A DNA stretch of 64,000 bases from Companilactobacillus allii (GTDB lineage Bacteria > Bacillota > Bacilli > Lactobacillales > Lactobacillaceae), in the NCBI RefSeq assembly GCF_001971585.1, contig NZ_CP019323.1, forward strand, positions 610,053-674,052, in the 5' to 3' direction. Numbering within the stretch: position 1 is the stretch's first letter; every line of letters begins with the position of its first letter. This document shows positions 20,191 to 28,714 of this stretch, piece after piece. A program made the translations under genes and the position numbers. The notes beneath the pieces were generated by a model, which did no database searches, had not been told where the DNA came from, and was given only the letters and a program-made list of their open reading frames with translations.

Positions 20191-21123
20191 CTAATTCTTT
20201 CCTACTGTTAAATTCATGAATACATCATCCAAAGATGGTTCTTGAACGGTTAAATTACTGATAGCAATTTTAACTTTTTGTAATGCTACTAGAAGTGGTG
20301 CTAACTGATCAATATTATGTAAAGTAGCACTCAATTGTTGACCGGTAACACTGATTGATTCTCCCAATTGATCCTTTACTAGTTTTATAGCTGTATTTAT
20401 TTTTGAATTATCATTAATAGTGAAGTTCAACTTTGTTCCACCTATTTGTTTCTTAAGTTCTTCAGGAGTTCCGATTTTTACCAATTTACCGTGATCAATC
20501 ACGGCAATTCTATCTGCTAATTGATCGGCCTCGTCCAGATATTGTGTCGTGAGTAAGACTGTTGAGCCTTGTGCAACCAGTTTTCTGATTGTATCCCACA
20601 TTTGAGTTCTAGTTCGTGGATCTAGTCCCGTTGTTGGTTCATCTAAGAAAATCAAAGCTGGACGATCAATTAAACTGACTGCTAAATCCAGTCTTCTACG
20701 CATCCCACCTGAAAAGTCCTTGAGTGGTTTATCGGCTGAATTTACTAAAGAGAATTTAGTTAATAATTCCTGTGTACGTTGTTTAGAAGATGCTCTAGAT
20801 AGTTCATTTAATCTTGAAAAGATCATCAAATTTTCTCGAGCGGAAATATCTTCATCAATCGAAGCATATTGACCAGTTAAACCAAACATTGATCGAGAGA
20901 GTCGACCTTCTTTAACAGAATCGTGACCGAATATTTTCACACTGCCACTAGTTATCTTCAATAATGTGGTTATCATTCTTAAAGTCGTTGTTTTACCAGC
21001 TCCATTTGGCCCTAGTAATCCAAATACTTCACCTTTCTTCACATTAAATGAAATATCGTCGACTGCAGTTTTATTACCATATTTTTTTGTTAAATGATTA
21101 ACTTCGATAGCATTCATTACCAT
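20191..21123 (-). CDS. ABC transporter ATP-binding protein (DrrA-like)
   Basis: Cytoplasmic ATPase of the exporter. 310 residues: Walker A LLGPNGAGKTTTLR near residue 38, Q-loop, signature DFSGGMRRRLDLA, Walker B LIFLDEPTTGLD, H-loop, then a C-terminal DrrA-type extension (about 220-310) ending in the family-typical EPSLDDVFMNLTVG. Two Met codons lie near the start (21123 and 21117); AGAGGT favours either. First gene of the minus-strand pair, with operator-like palindromes in its promoter region. Confidence 0.93.
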   Translation of the reverse strand: MVMNAIEVNHLTKKYGNKTAVDDISFNVKKGEVFGLLGPNGAGKTTTLRMITTLLKITSGSVKIFGHDSVKEGRLSRSMFGLTGQYASIDEDISARENLMIFSRLNELSRASSKQRTQELLTKFSLVNSADKPLKDFSGGMRRRLDLAVSLIDRPALIFLDEPTTGLDPRTRTQMWDTIRKLVAQGSTVLLTTQYLDEADQLADRIAVIDHGKLVKIGTPEELKKQIGGTKLNFTINDNSKINTAIKLVKDQLGESISVTGQQLSATLHNIDQLAPLLVALQKVKIAISNLTVQEPSLDDVFMNLTVGKN

Positions 21124-21152
21124 AATTGTTATTACCTCTTCAGTTTTACTTG

Positions 21153-21229
21153 GTTAATCAGGTTACCTGATTAACTACATTGTAAGGGCACCTGATTAAT
21201 TATGCAAGTATTTTGTCAGCCCACCTGAC
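21153..21229. promoter_or_regulatory. probable MarR operator cluster
   Basis: A perfect palindrome GTTAATCAGG-TTA-CCTGATTAAC (21153-21175), a second copy of the half site CCTGATTAA (21191-21199), and a weaker pair GTCAG...CTGAC (21215-21229). All lie in the 155-bp divergent gap between the ABC exporter and the MarR gene. The shared CAGG/CCTG-ATTAA motif is what a dimeric winged-helix repressor would bind. Confidence 0.75.
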
Positions 21230-21278
21230 TATCTTTTAAAAAACCAACCGGTATAATAATCTTTGGAGGCTAAAAAAT

Positions 21279-21794
21279 ATGTCTAACTTACTAAAACAAA
21301 AGAACGCAGCAGGTAAACTAATAGAGTTTGGGATGGTACGTCACACAGTAGACAACATGTATCATAGAGACTCTGATGAAAATGAACATCGTCCAACATT
21401 TCAAGGACAAGGCAAAATATTATTAGCATTGTCACAAAATGATGGAATATCTCAAAAACAACTAGCCACAAGCCTTGATCTAACAGCACAGTCAACCGCT
21501 GAATTCGTAAATAAACTAGTCAAAAAAGGGTTAGTTACAAAAGAAAAGTCAACAAGTGATAAAAGAATGACAGTCATTCGATTGACTAATGCTGGTCGTG
21601 AAATAGCAAATAAAGAATCAAAAGAAATCCCCGAATTTTTAGATGTATTGACCGATGAAGAACTAGATCAATTCGCCAATATCTTAACCAAGATAAATTC
21701 AAGACTCTACGAAGAAATACATTCCAATAATTCAACCCTGTTTCAGAAGACACAAAGAGTGATTGAGAACCATTTGCGTGATTGGTTTCTTTAG
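21279..21794 (+). CDS. MarR family transcriptional regulator
   Basis: 171 residues. The winged helix includes ILLALSQNDGISQKQLATSL, a recognition helix AQSTAEFVNKLVKKGLV and the wing KSTSDKRMTVIRLT, followed by a dimerisation helix. It is divergent from the ABC exporter with palindromic sites between them, a usual arrangement for a ligand-released repressor of an efflux system. -10 TATAAT at 21252-21257 and SD TGGAGG. The ligand is unknown. Palindromic element C begins 7 bases after its stop. Confidence 0.92.
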   Translation: MSNLLKQKNAAGKLIEFGMVRHTVDNMYHRDSDENEHRPTFQGQGKILLALSQNDGISQKQLATSLDLTAQSTAEFVNKLVKKGLVTKEKSTSDKRMTVIRLTNAGREIANKESKEIPEFLDVLTDEELDQFANILTKINSRLYEEIHSNNSTLFQKTQRVIENHLRDWFL

Positions 21795-21800
21795 AGACGA

Positions 21801-21911
21801 GAGCGCAACAATACACGGGAATTTCCGAGCATTAACCTAAATAGTCCTAGTAATCACGACGTGATTGCTAGGACTATTTAAGTTAAGCGGAAGAAATTGT
21901 GTATTGTTGCG
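21801..21911 (+). repeat. palindromic stop-linked element C
   Basis: Starts AGAGCG. Outer stem CGCAACAATACAC/GTGTATTGTTGCG (21805-21817/21899-21911) is perfect. Compared with B, the T to C change in one arm is matched by A to G in the other, so pairing is kept. Internal loop and inner stem are the same as B except for one base. Confidence 0.9.
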
Positions 21912-22163
21912 CGTTTAATAAGCAAGTTTGAGAAGAAAAAATAGGAGCTCAAAAGTATCAAAGGCCGTAAAAACAGTAAGCGGAAGAAATTGTGTATTGT
22001 TGCGCGTTTAATAAGCAAGTTTGAGAAGAAAAAAAGAGGAGCCCCAAAGTATCAAAGACCATAAAACCAGTAATCAGAAGAAATTGTGTATTGTTGCGCG
22101 TTTACGATTCAGAGCGTTGAACAGAGAAAATTGTGTATTTTCACAAGTTTACGACAAGTTTGA
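21884..22163 (+). repeat. tandem copies of the element C 3' arm
   Basis: TAAGCGGAAGAAATTGTGTA with its tail (TTGTTGCGCGTTTAATAAGC...) recurs at 21884, 21977 and, degenerated, 22071, giving a period of 93-94 bp. A last worn copy (GAGAAAATTGTGTATTTTCA) is near 22124. Only the 3' arm and its tail are repeated, not the 5' arm. Open frames here are not credible genes. Confidence 0.85.
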
Positions 22164-22172
22164 AAAAATCAA

Positions 22173-23108
22173 TCAATTCCGAGTATCAGTAGAAATAATC
22201 CCACGTTGGAATTGAATGAACTTATTGTTATTTCGATCATAAGTCAAAGTATAATAATAAATTTTATTTTTGGTCTGTTGCTTCAAGTAAATCCGTGAAT
22301 ATCTAGGTACGTCAGATAATTGATAACCCACGATACCAAAGTTGGTCACACGTGAATTGGAATTTCTGGCCAGATTATATAAACCATTATTACTATTGTC
22401 AGCATCTAACCCTAGATTCAAGGACAATTGGTTGAAGTCACCAGGGTCAGTCGCATTAGTCATAGTTAAATTTGAGTTAATAATAGTAGTTTTAACTCGT
22501 TGTATAAATGACTTAGCCTGATCTATTCCAGAACTCCCTAGTTCAACATCTGCAAGCACATATTTTGGTGGATAGAGGTTAGTCTTGGTATTCAGATACT
22601 TAGCAGAAGTGATATCTTCACCACTGTAATACAATCTGTAACGATAGCTAACGATATTCTTAGTGTCGTCGTAACGATTGCAACTTATAGTTATATAGTT
22701 ACCATGAGTGTCTCTACCAAAGTTAAGTAGTGTCATCTTGAAAATATAACGGTGGGACTTTTTATTGATTCGCTTAATCAAAGACTTTTTTTGATCCGTT
22801 GATAAAAAGTCTAAAGATTTGTTGTTCTCATATTCCTCATTAATAGTAGCAACTAGACCAATGGCTTTTTCCTTAGTCTTCTCCATATCACCAGTTTTTA
22901 GTGAAATAGACTTTGGAGTAAGACCGTCATCAATATTTTTAGGATTAACGATCAATGAAAAGGGAATTGTTAAGCTAGAAATTTTGTCTACAGTTTTATT
23001 TTTAATATTATAGATGTTGAAACCGTAGGTAATTACTACAATTAGAACTAATCCTAGTAAAATAAACCATTTGATGTATTTTTTATTTAATTTTTTCAAA
23101 TTTTTCAC
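22173..23108 (-). CDS. membrane-anchored extracellular protein, unknown function
   Basis: 311 residues, not recognised. It has a short basic N-terminus (MKNLKKLNKKYIK), one membrane helix at about 13-32, and then a soluble domain rich in N, D, K and Y that should lie outside the cell. No lipobox, LPXTG or catalytic motif is visible. It is divergent, across 64 bp, from another single-pass unknown protein that sits in front of a class A PBP, so a role at the cell envelope is plausible, but this rests on context only. Confidence 0.7.
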   Translation of the reverse strand: MKNLKKLNKKYIKWFILLGLVLIVVITYGFNIYNIKNKTVDKISSLTIPFSLIVNPKNIDDGLTPKSISLKTGDMEKTKEKAIGLVATINEEYENNKSLDFLSTDQKKSLIKRINKKSHRYIFKMTLLNFGRDTHGNYITISCNRYDDTKNIVSYRYRLYYSGEDITSAKYLNTKTNLYPPKYVLADVELGSSGIDQAKSFIQRVKTTIINSNLTMTNATDPGDFNQLSLNLGLDADNSNNGLYNLARNSNSRVTNFGIVGYQLSDVPRYSRIYLKQQTKNKIYYYTLTYDRNNNKFIQFQRGIISTDTRN

Positions 23109-23172
23109 CCTTTATAAGTGTGTTACTTTAATATATATAATATACAAAAGATACGTCCATTTGGAGAAAATA

Positions 23173-24459
23173 ATGAAAGATAAGAAAGATTTAAGAGGTA
23201 GCAAAGATTATATGCTTATCATAAGTGCAGCTGTTGGTATCATAACGGCTGTAATATTCTTTGTTATGCTTTCAAGAGGAGTTGTAAATGCCGTCGTTAC
23301 TTCTAAGATATCTGATCAGTATCAAGATAAGGAATTGGAAGTATTGAAGACTGATCTTGATTATCATTCATTGAATGTAATTGGGAAATTGATCGATGTA
23401 TCTGATGGTCACGTTATAACAACTAGTAATGTTAAGAAGTACAAGGAGTTAGAGACATACATAAGTGCTAGAAAGAAGCGCTCTTCAGATATTTCTGCGT
23501 TGTATGATGGCAAGAATAATTATAAAGACGATGTGACAAATGATAAGATCAATAATCTTGATAAAGACTTGTTAAATGAAAAGAACCAAGATGTTTACCA
23601 GAAATTGCGAAATAAGCTGGATACGATTCAAATTTGGTATGAACAGACACAAGATGCAGACAAGTATATCTCTAAAGTCTGGAATAAATTCAATGATGAT
23701 AATTCTAGTCTGACTTTTAAAAAGGTTTCAATGTCTAGTACATACTATAAATTAATCAAAAATAAATCCATCAAAAAGCAATGGGCAAGTGCCGTAGAAC
23801 AAATGCGTGATTATTACTCTAATCACAAAAATGAAAGTACTCAAGTCGCCGCCGCAAAGCAAGAATTAGAAGAATTGAAGAACTCACCATTAACACAGAA
23901 GTATACTCCAGCTAAAGTAGACATTGTTTCAAGTCTGAAATTCTCAAGCGATGCCGAAGATGCACTAGTTGCGGCTGGATTAACCGGTAAGTATGTTTTG
24001 TATTATGATTCAAGTTCCAACAATCTTGCTCTAATGACCAAGACAGGTAATAAGTACGTTGCACAAGATGGATACATCAACGTTACTAGTTCTAAAGTAT
24101 CCAAAGGTAAATATACTATTAAACGCCTAGTTTCAGCTGGCTCAAATGATGCAATCGTTACAGATAGTAATAGTGATAGTTTTGGTCAATACATAACCAA
24201 TGCTACTGATGATGATTTATCTGAGTTGGATATATCAGATGCTGACAATACTACTGCTGATTTTAACTCAGCTACACCAGTATTTTGGTTCAAGAATAAC
24301 AGTGATTTAACAAGTTCAATTTACTTTGCGAGTGGTGAATCGATCGGATTCATCTATGCGGGTGGATCTAGCTATGATAACGGAATGCAGATCAGTTCAT
24401 CTGACTTATCAAGCTTGAAATCTGAAATTTCAACCGGCATCACATTTTATGTTAATTAG
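23173..24459 (+). CDS. single-pass membrane protein upstream of PBP, unknown function
   Basis: 428 residues from ATG 23173, chosen because TTGGAGAAA lies 6-8 bases upstream; the frame is open 34 codons earlier without an SD. A cytoplasmic start (MKDKKDLRGSKDY) is followed by a membrane helix (about 14-37). A helical, charged extracellular region (about 45-255) probably forms coiled coils, and a beta-rich C-terminal domain (about 260-428) contains GKYVLYYDSSSNN. The overall layout recalls wall-synthesis partner proteins, but I recognise no family. The PBP gene starts 8 bp after its stop, so the two are almost certainly co-transcribed. Confidence 0.78.
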   Translation: MKDKKDLRGSKDYMLIISAAVGIITAVIFFVMLSRGVVNAVVTSKISDQYQDKELEVLKTDLDYHSLNVIGKLIDVSDGHVITTSNVKKYKELETYISARKKRSSDISALYDGKNNYKDDVTNDKINNLDKDLLNEKNQDVYQKLRNKLDTIQIWYEQTQDADKYISKVWNKFNDDNSSLTFKKVSMSSTYYKLIKNKSIKKQWASAVEQMRDYYSNHKNESTQVAAAKQELEELKNSPLTQKYTPAKVDIVSSLKFSSDAEDALVAAGLTGKYVLYYDSSSNNLALMTKTGNKYVAQDGYINVTSSKVSKGKYTIKRLVSAGSNDAIVTDSNSDSFGQYITNATDDDLSELDISDADNTTADFNSATPVFWFKNNSDLTSSIYFASGESIGFIYAGGSSYDNGMQISSSDLSSLKSEISTGITFYVN

Positions 24460-24467
24460 AGGTCATT

Positions 24468-27110
24468 ATGCGGGAAACTAAATTAAGGAAAACACATATA
24501 AAAAAGCATAGAAAATGGCCATGGGTCATTTTGACTATTCTATTATTGATAGTCGCTTTGATCAGTTTGTTTTGGGCCAAATACGGATATGACATCAAGA
24601 ATAATATTGCTGATGGTTATTCGTACAGTCAAGGACTAACCAAGAATGACTTTAAACCAAAGAATAGTACCGTTATATACGATCGTAACGGTAAGACTAT
24701 CAAAAAATTGTCCCAATCAAGTTCTAATTATACATCGATAAATAAGATCAATAAAAACATTACTAAGGGACTAGTTTCCGTGGAGGATCAGCGTTTTTAC
24801 ATTCATCATGGTGTCGATCCGTATGCAGTATTGCGTTCATTTGTGGCAAGACTGTTCCATAGAAGAATTGAGGGTGGATCTACTCTAACTCAGCAATTAG
24901 TCAAAAATGTAGTTTTAAAAGATCAATCACAAACAATCAATCGTAAACTCAAAGAAATGGTTATTGCCCAACAATTGGAGAAGAAGTTTACTAAGAAGCA
25001 AATTCTGGAGTTTTACATCAATGATGTCTATATGGGACATGGTTCATATGGTTTCAGTAGTGCGGCTAATTACTACTTCTCACAAGATCAAGATAGCTTA
25101 TCTATTGATAAAGTAGCTATGCTTGTCGGCATCCCTAATAACCCAGTCTATTATGATCCAATCAACTACCCCAAGAGATCAGTATTGCGTCGAAATATGG
25201 TTCTATCTATATTTTATAAGAATAAGTTAATAAGTAAAAAGACATATGATAAAGCTAGGAAAGCCCCATTAGGACTGAAAGTCAATGAGCATAAGTATGA
25301 TAATGATGTTTCAAATAACTATGCGCTGAGTTATGCAGTTTATAATGCGACTGAAGAGTTAATGAAATCATCTGGCTTCAATATAAAATATAACTTCGAT
25401 ACTGCGGCTCAAAGAAAGAAGTATGATTCACAATATCAACAAGCCTACGAGCGAGCTCATGGTGAATTGATGGAAGGTGGATATAGTGTGCACACAACTA
25501 TTGATATGGATATTCAAAATCAGGTCGAAAGTATTATTCAAAAGCAATATGCATCATATACTGGTAGGGATGCACATAATAAATTAACACCGCAAGTATC
25601 TAGTACCGTTATCGATAATAAGACTGGGGATGTTTTGGCCATAGTTGGTGGACGAACGACTGAAACTGATCAAGTTAATCGTGCAATCAGTGGTTACCGT
25701 CAACCCGGATCAACAGCCAAGCCACTAGTTGCCTATGCACCAGCCTTTGAACGAGGATATTTGCCACAAAGTACCGTAGTTGATTCAGCCGTCAGCAATA
25801 TTAGTAATTGGTACAGTGGCTATACTGGAAAAACTACACTGAGACATGCACTAGAAAACTCTATAAATACCGTCGCCTATAAATTGGCGCAACAAGATAC
25901 TAAACATACCTATTATGATGATTTAACTAAGATGGAATTCGCAAGATTAACTCCTAAAAAAGTCACCCCTGGAGATAATAATCCACGACTGGCATTGGGA
26001 AGTTTCACGAATGGTACAACAACAACAGAGATGGCTTCAGCATATAGTTCATTTTCACGTAATGGACAATTTATCCATCCAAGTAACTTAACGAGCATTT
26101 ATGATACGACAAATGAACGCTATATTTATCAAAATACGCATTTGAAGAAGAAAGTCTATACAGCAAACGCCAGTTATATGATGTTAAATACCATGCAATC
26201 AGTTATTACTGATGGATTGGGTAAGGCAGCGGCATTGGATAATTATAGTCACACCGCTGGTAAGACAGGTACAACTGATGATACTAAGGATTCATATTTT
26301 GTTGGGATGACTAAGGACTTCACGATTGCTAACTGGACAGGAAACGATATACCGTCCACTTTGACATCCTCTGAGCAATCATTACCAATGGCTACCTTCA
26401 AAGCTGTTGGGGAATATTTGGTTGATCAACTAAAAGAATCAGATACTGACTTTAAGAAGCCAAGTACTGTAAAGGTCAGCGGTGATAATTTAAGCGTTGT
26501 TAAGAGTACTAAGAAACCAAGCATTCAAGACGTGATCGATACTAACTTTGATAAGTATAATAAAGACCAAGAAACTAAGAATTCAGATCGTTTGTATAAT
26601 CTAGACTATCGAATAATCTACCATCTGACTAAGAAAGAAGAATATAGTCGTGAGGGTAAGGTTCAAAAAGCGATAGATAAATATAACGAGTCACCAATAG
26701 AGAAACAATCTCAATATGATAAGAAACTAGATCAATTGCAAAAGATACGTTATCTGAATGTTAATGTTAAACGACAAAGTGCCAAAATCGAGTTTAATAA
26801 TCAGATCCTAGAGTTACAAAAAGATCTCAACTTGAAACAAGCCATGTTCCAGTCTGAAAAAGACAATAAGAAGATCTCCGGTTATGAAGCACAAAAAGAA
26901 GAACTAGAAGATCAAAGAGACCAAGAACGAAGCGATAAAGTAGCCGAGTTACAAAAACAGTACGATACACAACTAGACAAGGTCAAAAGTGCTTATAAGA
27001 ATGACGATTCAGATAAAGCAGATCAGAAACAAAAATTAGTTGATATTATGAATGAGATTAGAAGTTATGGTGGAAGTGCACCGGATTTGAAAGTTAATAT
27101 CTCACAATAA
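24468..27110 (+). CDS. class A penicillin-binding protein (PBP1A family)
   Basis: Bifunctional peptidoglycan glycosyltransferase/transpeptidase anchored in the membrane. 880 residues: basic N-terminus, membrane helix 17-37, GT51 domain with catalytic Glu106 (SVEDQRFYIHHG) and EGGSTLTQQLVKN, then the transpeptidase with Ser415 and Lys418 (PGSTAKP), SIN at 465-467 and KTG at 599-601. After residue 690 the usual C-terminus is replaced by about 190 residues of charged, probably coiled-coil sequence (QKEELEDQRDQERSDK). SD GAGGTC; co-transcribed with the preceding single-pass protein. Element D begins 6 bases after its stop. Confidence 0.95.
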   Translation: MRETKLRKTHIKKHRKWPWVILTILLLIVALISLFWAKYGYDIKNNIADGYSYSQGLTKNDFKPKNSTVIYDRNGKTIKKLSQSSSNYTSINKINKNITKGLVSVEDQRFYIHHGVDPYAVLRSFVARLFHRRIEGGSTLTQQLVKNVVLKDQSQTINRKLKEMVIAQQLEKKFTKKQILEFYINDVYMGHGSYGFSSAANYYFSQDQDSLSIDKVAMLVGIPNNPVYYDPINYPKRSVLRRNMVLSIFYKNKLISKKTYDKARKAPLGLKVNEHKYDNDVSNNYALSYAVYNATEELMKSSGFNIKYNFDTAAQRKKYDSQYQQAYERAHGELMEGGYSVHTTIDMDIQNQVESIIQKQYASYTGRDAHNKLTPQVSSTVIDNKTGDVLAIVGGRTTETDQVNRAISGYRQPGSTAKPLVAYAPAFERGYLPQSTVVDSAVSNISNWYSGYTGKTTLRHALENSINTVAYKLAQQDTKHTYYDDLTKMEFARLTPKKVTPGDNNPRLALGSFTNGTTTTEMASAYSSFSRNGQFIHPSNLTSIYDTTNERYIYQNTHLKKKVYTANASYMMLNTMQSVITDGLGKAAALDNYSHTAGKTGTTDDTKDSYFVGMTKDFTIANWTGNDIPSTLTSSEQSLPMATFKAVGEYLVDQLKESDTDFKKPSTVKVSGDNLSVVKSTKKPSIQDVIDTNFDKYNKDQETKNSDRLYNLDYRIIYHLTKKEEYSREGKVQKAIDKYNESPIEKQSQYDKKLDQLQKIRYLNVNVKRQSAKIEFNNQILELQKDLNLKQAMFQSEKDNKKISGYEAQKEELEDQRDQERSDKVAELQKQYDTQLDKVKSAYKNDDSDKADQKQKLVDIMNEIRSYGGSAPDLKVNISQ

Positions 27111-27115
27111 GCGTA

Positions 27116-27243
27116 AGAGCGTAACAACACACGGGAATTTCCGAGCATTAACCTAAATAGTCCTAGTAATCACGACGTGATTGCTAGGACTATTTAAGTT
27201 AAGCGGAAGAAATTGTGTGTTGTTACGCGTTTGCGAAGCAAAC
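27116..27243 (+). repeat. palindromic stop-linked element D
   Basis: Starts AGAGCG. Outer stem CGTAACAACACAC/GTGTGTTGTTACG (27120-27132/27215-27227) is a perfect 13 bp. One base differs from B in each arm, and the changes are compensatory. Internal loop and inner stem match B and C; the 3' mini-hairpin GTTTGC-GAA-GCAAAC is identical to that of B. Confidence 0.9.
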
Positions 27244-27467
27244 AAGGAGAATAAAAGAAAACGGAATATGACATTAGGTCTATTAAAAATGAAACACAAA
27301 AAATTATATATCATTACAAGTCGAAGCAAACAAAGAAAAGAGAAAGTATATAACAAGAGATTATCAAGCAACATAATTGATGAGAGCTTTTAACAAAACA
27401 GAAAAAACTAATATGCCATTAAACATTGAAGCAAAGCACACCGAAAAAACCGTGCCACATAAGCATC
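27244..27467. other. intergenic stretch, nothing recognised
   Basis: AT-rich sequence between element D and the next promoter. A 41-codon frame from ATG 27268 has no SD at a usable distance (AAGGAG lies about 19 bases away), so I do not call it. Confidence 0.6.
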
Positions 27468-27495
27468 TTGTCTTCTGTAATGCATATGATAATAT
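27468..27495 (+). promoter_or_regulatory. promoter for the membrane protein at 27525
   Basis: -35 TTGTCT (27468-27473), 16-bp spacer, -10 TAATAT (27490-27495); leader of about 25 bases before the SD GGGGAG. Confidence 0.6.
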
Positions 27496-27524
27496 GAACT
27501 TGATTGGTTATAGGGGAGAAAAAA

Positions 27525-28484
27525 TTGAAAAGAATAATCTATAGTACGTTTTTGACCATCATGATATTCTTTGTCGGATTCGTTGTTTCAAAACTGGATA
27601 CTATAAAGTACAGTAACTTGATGAATAGATTCAATATGAGTGATGATGCTTTGATTCTAAAGTCAAATTCACATCAAGATATTCAAAACACTATAACAAG
27701 TGTACATGATGCTAAGTTAAAGAATTATAAGTTGATTTTTTTAGAAGATAAGCATGAGAGCATGGGATACGTCTATAGTGACCATTCTATAAAGGATCTA
27801 CCTATAGTCTCTGGAGATAGTTTCAATAAGAAAGTCTTTAACTCGCAAATAGTCTTTGCCATCCAAGGAACTTCTTCAAAATTAGAAGATTATAAACCAC
27901 AAAGTCAAAACTACATTAAACACAACGGTAATTATATTTCGGTTATTGGAAAAATGAACTTTCCCAGTGCTGATATTTTGAATCGACAGACGTTGATATC
28001 ATTATCTCCTAGACAAAATAACGCAGACGTCTTGTTAAAAAACGTAGCCATAGCCGTTGATGGTGGAATTGTAAATTCTAAAAAGGGATATCATAAGTTA
28101 AAGAAAATTCTGAAAGTTTCAGATACTCAAAAATACAGACGACATAATATAAGTGCCTTTGATAAACACCAACTTGTGATGTTTAGAGTTGTGTTAGTCT
28201 TCATCGTGGTATTAATAGGTGGGATTGAATATCTTGCTTTGACGCCTATTAAGCATGATTTGAAGAATGCCAAATTAACTGGTGACTTGAAGAATAATTA
28301 TCGTAATGGATTGTTACTGAAGTATTATCTGTATAGTGTGATACCTTATGGAATTAGTTATTTTCTTATAAATTTTAGGTTCATGATTGTTCGACATTAT
28401 ATCGTTAATACTGTTATGGTGTTTTCGATTTTGATGATGATCGTTATGGGATTGGTTAGGTTGAATTTTTCTGAGGATTCTTAG
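27525..28484 (+). CDS. FtsX/MacB-like orphan membrane protein
   Basis: 319 residues from TTG 27525, with GGGGAG 6 bases upstream; an earlier TTG at 27504 lacks an SD. It has an N-terminal membrane helix (about 5-25), an extracellular domain of about 190 residues, then three membrane helices (about 212-232, 260-282, 290-312). This is the layout of one FtsX-type permease half, as in the DUF1430 protein at 50249, but the second half and any neighbouring ATPase are absent. Possibly a decayed or specialised member; function unknown. Confidence 0.6.
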   Translation: MKRIIYSTFLTIMIFFVGFVVSKLDTIKYSNLMNRFNMSDDALILKSNSHQDIQNTITSVHDAKLKNYKLIFLEDKHESMGYVYSDHSIKDLPIVSGDSFNKKVFNSQIVFAIQGTSSKLEDYKPQSQNYIKHNGNYISVIGKMNFPSADILNRQTLISLSPRQNNADVLLKNVAIAVDGGIVNSKKGYHKLKKILKVSDTQKYRRHNISAFDKHQLVMFRVVLVFIVVLIGGIEYLALTPIKHDLKNAKLTGDLKNNYRNGLLLKYYLYSVIPYGISYFLINFRFMIVRHYIVNTVMVFSILMMIVMGLVRLNFSEDS

Positions 28485-28499
28485 TGATCGTGATATGAA

Positions 28500-28600
28500 G
28501 TATAAACTTGCTCTTCTTTATTTGCTTCTCAAATTTGCTGAAACGTGACACAAACACAATTTCTTAGCTCTTCTTCTTTATTTATCAAACTTGCTGAAAC
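28500..28600 (-). repeat. tandem copy of the element E 3' arm
   Basis: On the minus strand AAGAAATTGTGTTTTATATC of element E, with tail ACGTTTCAGCAAGTTTGA, is repeated as AAGAAATTGTGTTTGTGTCA with ACGTTTCAGCAAATTTGA, a period of about 57 bp. The same 3'-arm-only duplication is seen after element C. Confidence 0.8.
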
Positions 28601-28714
28601 GTGATATAAAACACAATTTCTTCCGCTTAACTTAAATAGTCCTAGCAATCACTTTGTGATTACTAGGACTATTTAGGTTAATGCTCGGAAATTACCCGTG
28701 TTTTATATCACTCT
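28601..28714 (-). repeat. palindromic stop-linked element E
   Basis: Minus orientation. AGAG and the following TGA form the end of the permease gene at 28708. Outer stem GTGATATAAAACAC/GTGTTTTATATCAC is a perfect 14 bp with a sequence unlike B-D. The internal loop TTTCCGAGCATTAACC and inner stem TAAATAGTCCTAGTAATCAC are shared with B. Confidence 0.9.

Noticed and set aside
21801-22163. CRISPR array
   Set aside because: Only three to four imperfect repeats, long and palindrome-derived, with repeated not unique tails; no cas genes.
22021-22215. 64-codon frame in the tandem repeat region
   Set aside because: Made of element-C tail repeats and running into the 3' end of the opposite gene; no homology recognised.
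27268-27393. 41-codon basic frame after element D
   Set aside because: The SD-like AAGGAG is about 19 bases away and no supporting feature is seen.
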